Assembly: GCA_030248195.1 (NCBI GenBank)
Contig: JASAND010005544.1
Coordinates: 26,084 to 90,083, forward strand
Direction of reading: 5' to 3'
From: Trissonchulus latispiculum
Taxonomy: Eukaryota > Nematoda > Enoplea > Enoplida > Ironidae
DNA length: 64,000 bases
Shown: positions 60,292 through 64,000 of the stretch, piece after piece
How the letters are laid out: every line of letters starts with the position of its first letter
Numbering within the stretch: position 1 is the first letter of the stretch
Program-made: the position numbers and the translations under genes
The notes under the pieces: model-generated
The model's database searches: none
What the model saw: the letters and a program-made list of their open reading frames with translations, nothing else
What the model was told of the DNA's origin: nothing

Positions 60292-63200
60292 CTAAATATG
60301 TATCAACGCCCGCGCTTTTATGGGGCGTTTTCCGGGTTCGATTTCAATATAATGATAATCAGTTTCAGTCTTTCCACAGCCTCCGGCTGCGTCCCAAATC
60401 TTTGGAAAATTCAAAATCATAAGTTTCAACCTACGTTGATTCTTACGAGTCAGGCAACAGTCAGCGAGTTTGATTTTTTCGTATAAGAGAGCGCGTCTTT
60501 CTGCTTCGGCGAAAGCAGGGGAATTGACAATTTCTGTTAAATTATTGGAGGCGCCCCCTTTTTCTGGAGAGGCTACCTCCTTGATAGAAGGATTCTCAAA
60601 AGTTGACATTTCTAATAACTCTTGGCGTGTACTATACGTATATCCAGGCTCACCCGGATGTATTTGTCTTGTAACTTTCACCGGAACCCACGGCCGAGGT
60701 TCAAGAGCTTCGAAATCCCCCCCCCCGGAATTCTGCGAAGACGCAGGAACAGTGGACTCCCCGCCGGCTTGTCTAGACAACGGCCCAGACACACCAGGGG
60801 TTCCCCAGGAGATCTGGCTAGACATTGGCGCAGGAAACCTCTCCCGGAAGAAACGTCCTCCTGCGACTTAGGGGAATCTTCAACGCAATACTGGAGCTGG
60901 TCCGAAAACCCACGAAACTAACGGAAAAGGCCTTTTTAAATTTTCAGGTAAAGGCGATAATTGTTCGAAGAAATTAGAGAAGGTTTCACATCAGTTGTCT
61001 GGCATGAAGAGAGGGGGGCTACCCCCTCTTTCGAAATTTTTTGGGGTTCAGGGGGAGTAGACAATGCTTTTACCAGGGTGGTGTTTTCTTTTACAATTTC
61101 TAATTTCTATTTCTAATTACCCCCTCTTTTGAAAAAATATTCGAATCCATCTTTTCCTCATGGCATTGAAATACAATTTGGTGGTCGTCTTGCACCTCTT
61201 GCTGTAAATAGGGATCGAATGGAGAGCCTTAACGGAGTGGAGGGTCCCCCATACGTGTACCAACCGCAAAAAGCAAATCACGTGCGAATTCGTCCAGATG
61301 GACTTGGGCTGGAGTAAAAATGTTAAGGTCGCCCAAGACAGGTTCTCGAGCGGAATAATCCCGCACGGGGCTAACCGATTCAATTATTGTGGCCTGGGGA
61401 AATGTAACGGGAGAGGGAGTTGGATTAACCATTAAAAGTTCGAAAAAGTTTTCCAAAATTTGAACCACCCCAGCATACGGTAGAACTTAGTTTTCAGACA
61501 ACAAGGGTTAAATGGGGTCGAAAAAACACAATGGCCCCGAACAGCAGAGGGGGTCCGAGTCCAAACCTCCGTAGTGGGGGGTACTACTACTACGTCTACT
61601 GCCACCACTGCCGGAGTTTCATCACACCAATTTGCTAAAAATTCTGAGCGAATATCAACTGCAGAAAGTAAAGGGTGGCGGATGCCTTGCATATTAACTC
61701 GTTGGAAGAAAACAATAAATCCCACTGAAATATTTTCATAAAATCCGTACCAATTAGCATATGGCGATAGAATTCGGGTGCCATATGAAAAGTCCAACCG
61801 TTTCTGTACAACCCACTGTAAATATAACAAAAACTTTAGCTGAAATTTTTAGGAGAGCATTATTCGAGGTGACGGCAGTGATGGGATCAGGGGACCTCCG
61901 CCCCACCAGCGAGGATTCTTTGTACTGTTCGGGGACTAATGATAGAAATCGGCGCGCCGGAATCTATAATTGCCAAAATTTTCGCAGTCCCAGATGTTAC
62001 CAAAATAGCGGGCATATTGTCCGCCGCCGCCAGTACCTGTTCGGATTAAATTCCAGCGGAGGCCCCCGGAGTCACAGCTACGGATGCTAAATGGCCTGAG
62101 ACAGGATTTTCCTTATTTTGTAAGGTGTCAATTGCGGTGGCGTGTTCCGTAGCCACTGACACACTTTGTACCTGTACGGGCTGGGATGGGGGAATCCCCC
62201 CGAGAACCGGAAAAAAAACCCGCAGCCCAGGTGGGAGGTGGATGTTTTGCAACAAACATAATCGAGTCATATTCCGATTGATTTGGGCATAAACGTTTCA
62301 GTAGAAGCGCCATTTCGCGCATTTGATTAGACAAAGCATGGTGATATTCTTGCATAAAAGTATACGTATCCCTTTGAATTGCCTGTAAAGGAGTCAAATT
62401 ATAAACTTTTGAGAAAACATTAGATAATTGGGCCTCCGACATTGACAAATCGAGGTGTTGAGAATCAAGTTCAGTGGAAATTGAAAGCGCCTCCGGACTA
62501 GACTGGAGGGACCCCTCCCCCCACGGAGCACAGCCGCCACCCGGCCGGGCTGACTCCATTGCAACTTGAAATTGACAAAATATTTGGTTTGCTTGTTGTA
62601 AGGTGACTCCGGTGGAAGGGGGGGGGCTGACCCACCCGAAGCTTGAGCTTCCGCTCCCGAATCCGATGCAGGTACAAAATTTTGTGCCAAATCCGGAATA
62701 CCAGCATTTGTCATGACAATGCGTTGATAAGGGGTTGGAGTTGTATTTTGAGTTTGGGCGGGAGTGGGGTGAAAGTTTTGAGCCGGAGCAGGGAGTACCT
62801 GTTGACGCGTAGTACTAAACAAGGGTTGAGGAGTTGGAGATGGAGCAGAAAATTGAGGTGGTTGAGGGTTAGGCGGAATAGGCGCATATTGTGTAAGCGG
62901 AGGGGGTGTAAGGTAATTAACCGGTTGGTAATACTGTTGTTGATTCGTTTGTCCCTGGTAGGGGGGAATAAGCATCTGATTATGCCAAACACGGTAAATT
63001 TGTTCCGGCTGGGGGCGGCTTTTGTAATCAGGAGGGGCTTTTGAGGGGAATCTTTCCCAGCATTTTTCAGGCGGATGGCTTCACTTTTTTACAGTATCTG
63101 CAGGGGGCGGAAAATTTCTTACGTCTTACTTCGTTCCATTTGGCTAGAGCTTCTTGGATGTGTTGCTCGAACCAGTCTTTCATCTCTCGGAAGCCAAGGC

Positions 63201-63330
63201 GGGAGGCAGCGACCTCCAGATTTGATTGAGAAGTAGGATCCGAAGTTTTTTGGTTCTGAGGTTGTTTATCAGAACCGCCTTCTTCAACGTAATAGATAGG
63301 TTAATCGTATCACGCATGGGAAATGCCTGC
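60292..63330 (-). pseudogene. Ty3/gypsy gag-protease-pol N-terminal region, RT missing
   Basis: Gag pieces come first: a segment with MKDWFEQHIQEALAKWNE at 63182-63129, a CRYCKK zinc-finger start near 63100 followed by KCWERFP in another frame, a proline/glutamine-rich stretch 62975-62560, and a helix-rich part (62530-62240). An aspartic protease follows at about 62013-61890 with AIIDSGAPISIISPR, the DSGA active site. Pol-like frames continue at 61830-61440 and 61468-61229. The piece at 60825-60292 ends with HYIEIEPGKRPIKARA, the usual lead into reverse transcriptase. At that point the sequence jumps directly to integrase (60240), so the reverse transcriptase and RNase H, normally about 2 kb, are deleted. 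No LTRs could be identified. Confidence 0.75.
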
Positions 63331-63817
63331 ACAAGTCCTGCACATGTGCAGGCTAGGAAAAGTGCGCAGTGCGCAGCAAACATTTTACCTACCGCGCAGG
63401 AAAGCTTTCTCAAGATTTTGTCGAAGCAACAATGATATTTTGTGCAATGCGCATCAAAATTTTTGAACCTCGCAAAAATCTTTTTTTATCGCCGCTGCCG
63501 CGCGGCTGACTTTTACCCCTCACCGCAACAAGCACCTTGAACTTTATCACCGAAAATTTCTCGCAACATTTATGAAGCGTGAAGAGCATGAATTTTACCG
63601 CGCAACAAAATTTTTAACTAGCAAATTGCATTAACAATTTTGCGTAGAATTTTTACCGCTTGCAACAGAGTGCATTAACGCATTTTTTACCGCGCAACCA
63701 GAATTTTTATTATGGCAAGTACGTGGAAGGGGAGATTTTTGCTAGAATCCCTAACCCAAATGTTTTCAATCGGATTTCCGCGACTACCGGATTTTGAAAA
63801 ACTTGCTGTTCAAGGCG

Positions 63818-63819
<2 letters not shown>
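63331..63819. other. Leader/upstream region of the gypsy element
   Basis: No ORF of note. CGCGCAAC/TTTACCGC-type short repeats recur at 63500-63710 (TTTTTACCGCGCAACCAGAA). May be the untranslated leader or LTR-adjacent region. Confidence 0.3.

Positions 63820-63910
<91 letters not shown>
63820..63910. repeat. Homopolymer run: 62 C then 29 T
   Basis: 62 consecutive C's followed directly by 29 T's. Such a run is very hard to sequence or assemble, so its length is unreliable. Confidence 0.95.
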
Positions 63911-63914
<4 letters not shown>

Positions 63915-64000
63915 TTCCACAGGTGCAACCTCCCACCTCCCAAAATTTGAAAAGGCCTAGTGCGATAGGACACAGCCACATTCAAGATGAGACAAGATGA

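Noticed and set aside
60470..60921. Plus-strand ORFs of 133 and 99 codons
   Set aside because: Antisense of the gypsy pol segment; the minus strand carries the recognisable pre-reverse-transcriptase motif.
63712..63985. Polyproline/polyglycine ORFs
   Set aside because: Produced by the poly-C/poly-T run.

Overview
The window is AT-rich animal DNA. Its coding sequence is broken into short exons with GT/AG borders and kilobase introns, genes are sparse, and it contains BEL/Pao, Ty3/gypsy, LINE and Penelope-like remnants, tRNA-derived repeats and many TIR/foldback elements. BEL/Pao elements are known from metazoans, so an invertebrate, perhaps an ecdysozoan, is my best guess; I cannot name the species. 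There is a 23-base N gap at 41995-42017 and an extreme poly-C/poly-T run at 63820-63910.

The host content is a tandem family of secreted chymotrypsin-fold (S1) serine protease genes, nearly all on the minus strand. The recurring architecture is five exons: (1) a short hydrophobic start, (2) the catalytic His exon (TAAHC-type), (3) the catalytic Asp exon (DIGLIKF/DIALIKF), (4) a 191-nt linker exon, and (5) an exon that begins exactly at the GDSGAP catalytic Ser and carries a cysteine-rich C-terminal extension. Intron phases are 1, 2, 1, 0 wherever they can be checked. Loci: gene 1 (70-6831, broken, His half-exon deleted); an orphan last exon (7979-8228, broken); gene 2 (11916-21304, all five exons open); gene 3 (22462-27665, decayed); gene 4 (29488-39869, intact from the His exon on, first exon uncertain); gene 5 (43358-43722, frameshifted Asp exon only); gene 6 (50133-52902, plus strand, signal peptide and exon 2, with Ser where the catalytic His should be). 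The block at 70-8290 is a recent duplicate of 11916-22760, and comparing the copies dates several insertions in copy 2 to after the duplication.

The introns and spacers are filled with mobile DNA. Unusually many elements are foldback or palindromic, with at least five kinds of target-site duplication (TA, TTAA, 5 bp, 7 bp, 8 bp). Some arms pair over more than 500 bases. Two elements, at 36197-36574 and 51230-51945, share ends and a 7-bp duplication, and the second is filled with G-rich minisatellite. It sits in a BEL/Pao remnant that itself sits in intron 1 of gene 6.

From about 54 kb to 63.4 kb the minus strand holds a decayed Ty3/gypsy-like element: gag with zinc-finger cysteines, aspartic protease, and integrase, with reverse transcriptase/RNase H missing and a TTAA foldback element inside the integrase. 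Beyond its integrase lie about 3.5 kb of proline-rich ORFs that I do not recognise, including two that look like a tandem duplicate. Together with the foldback families, these are the parts most likely to be undescribed.
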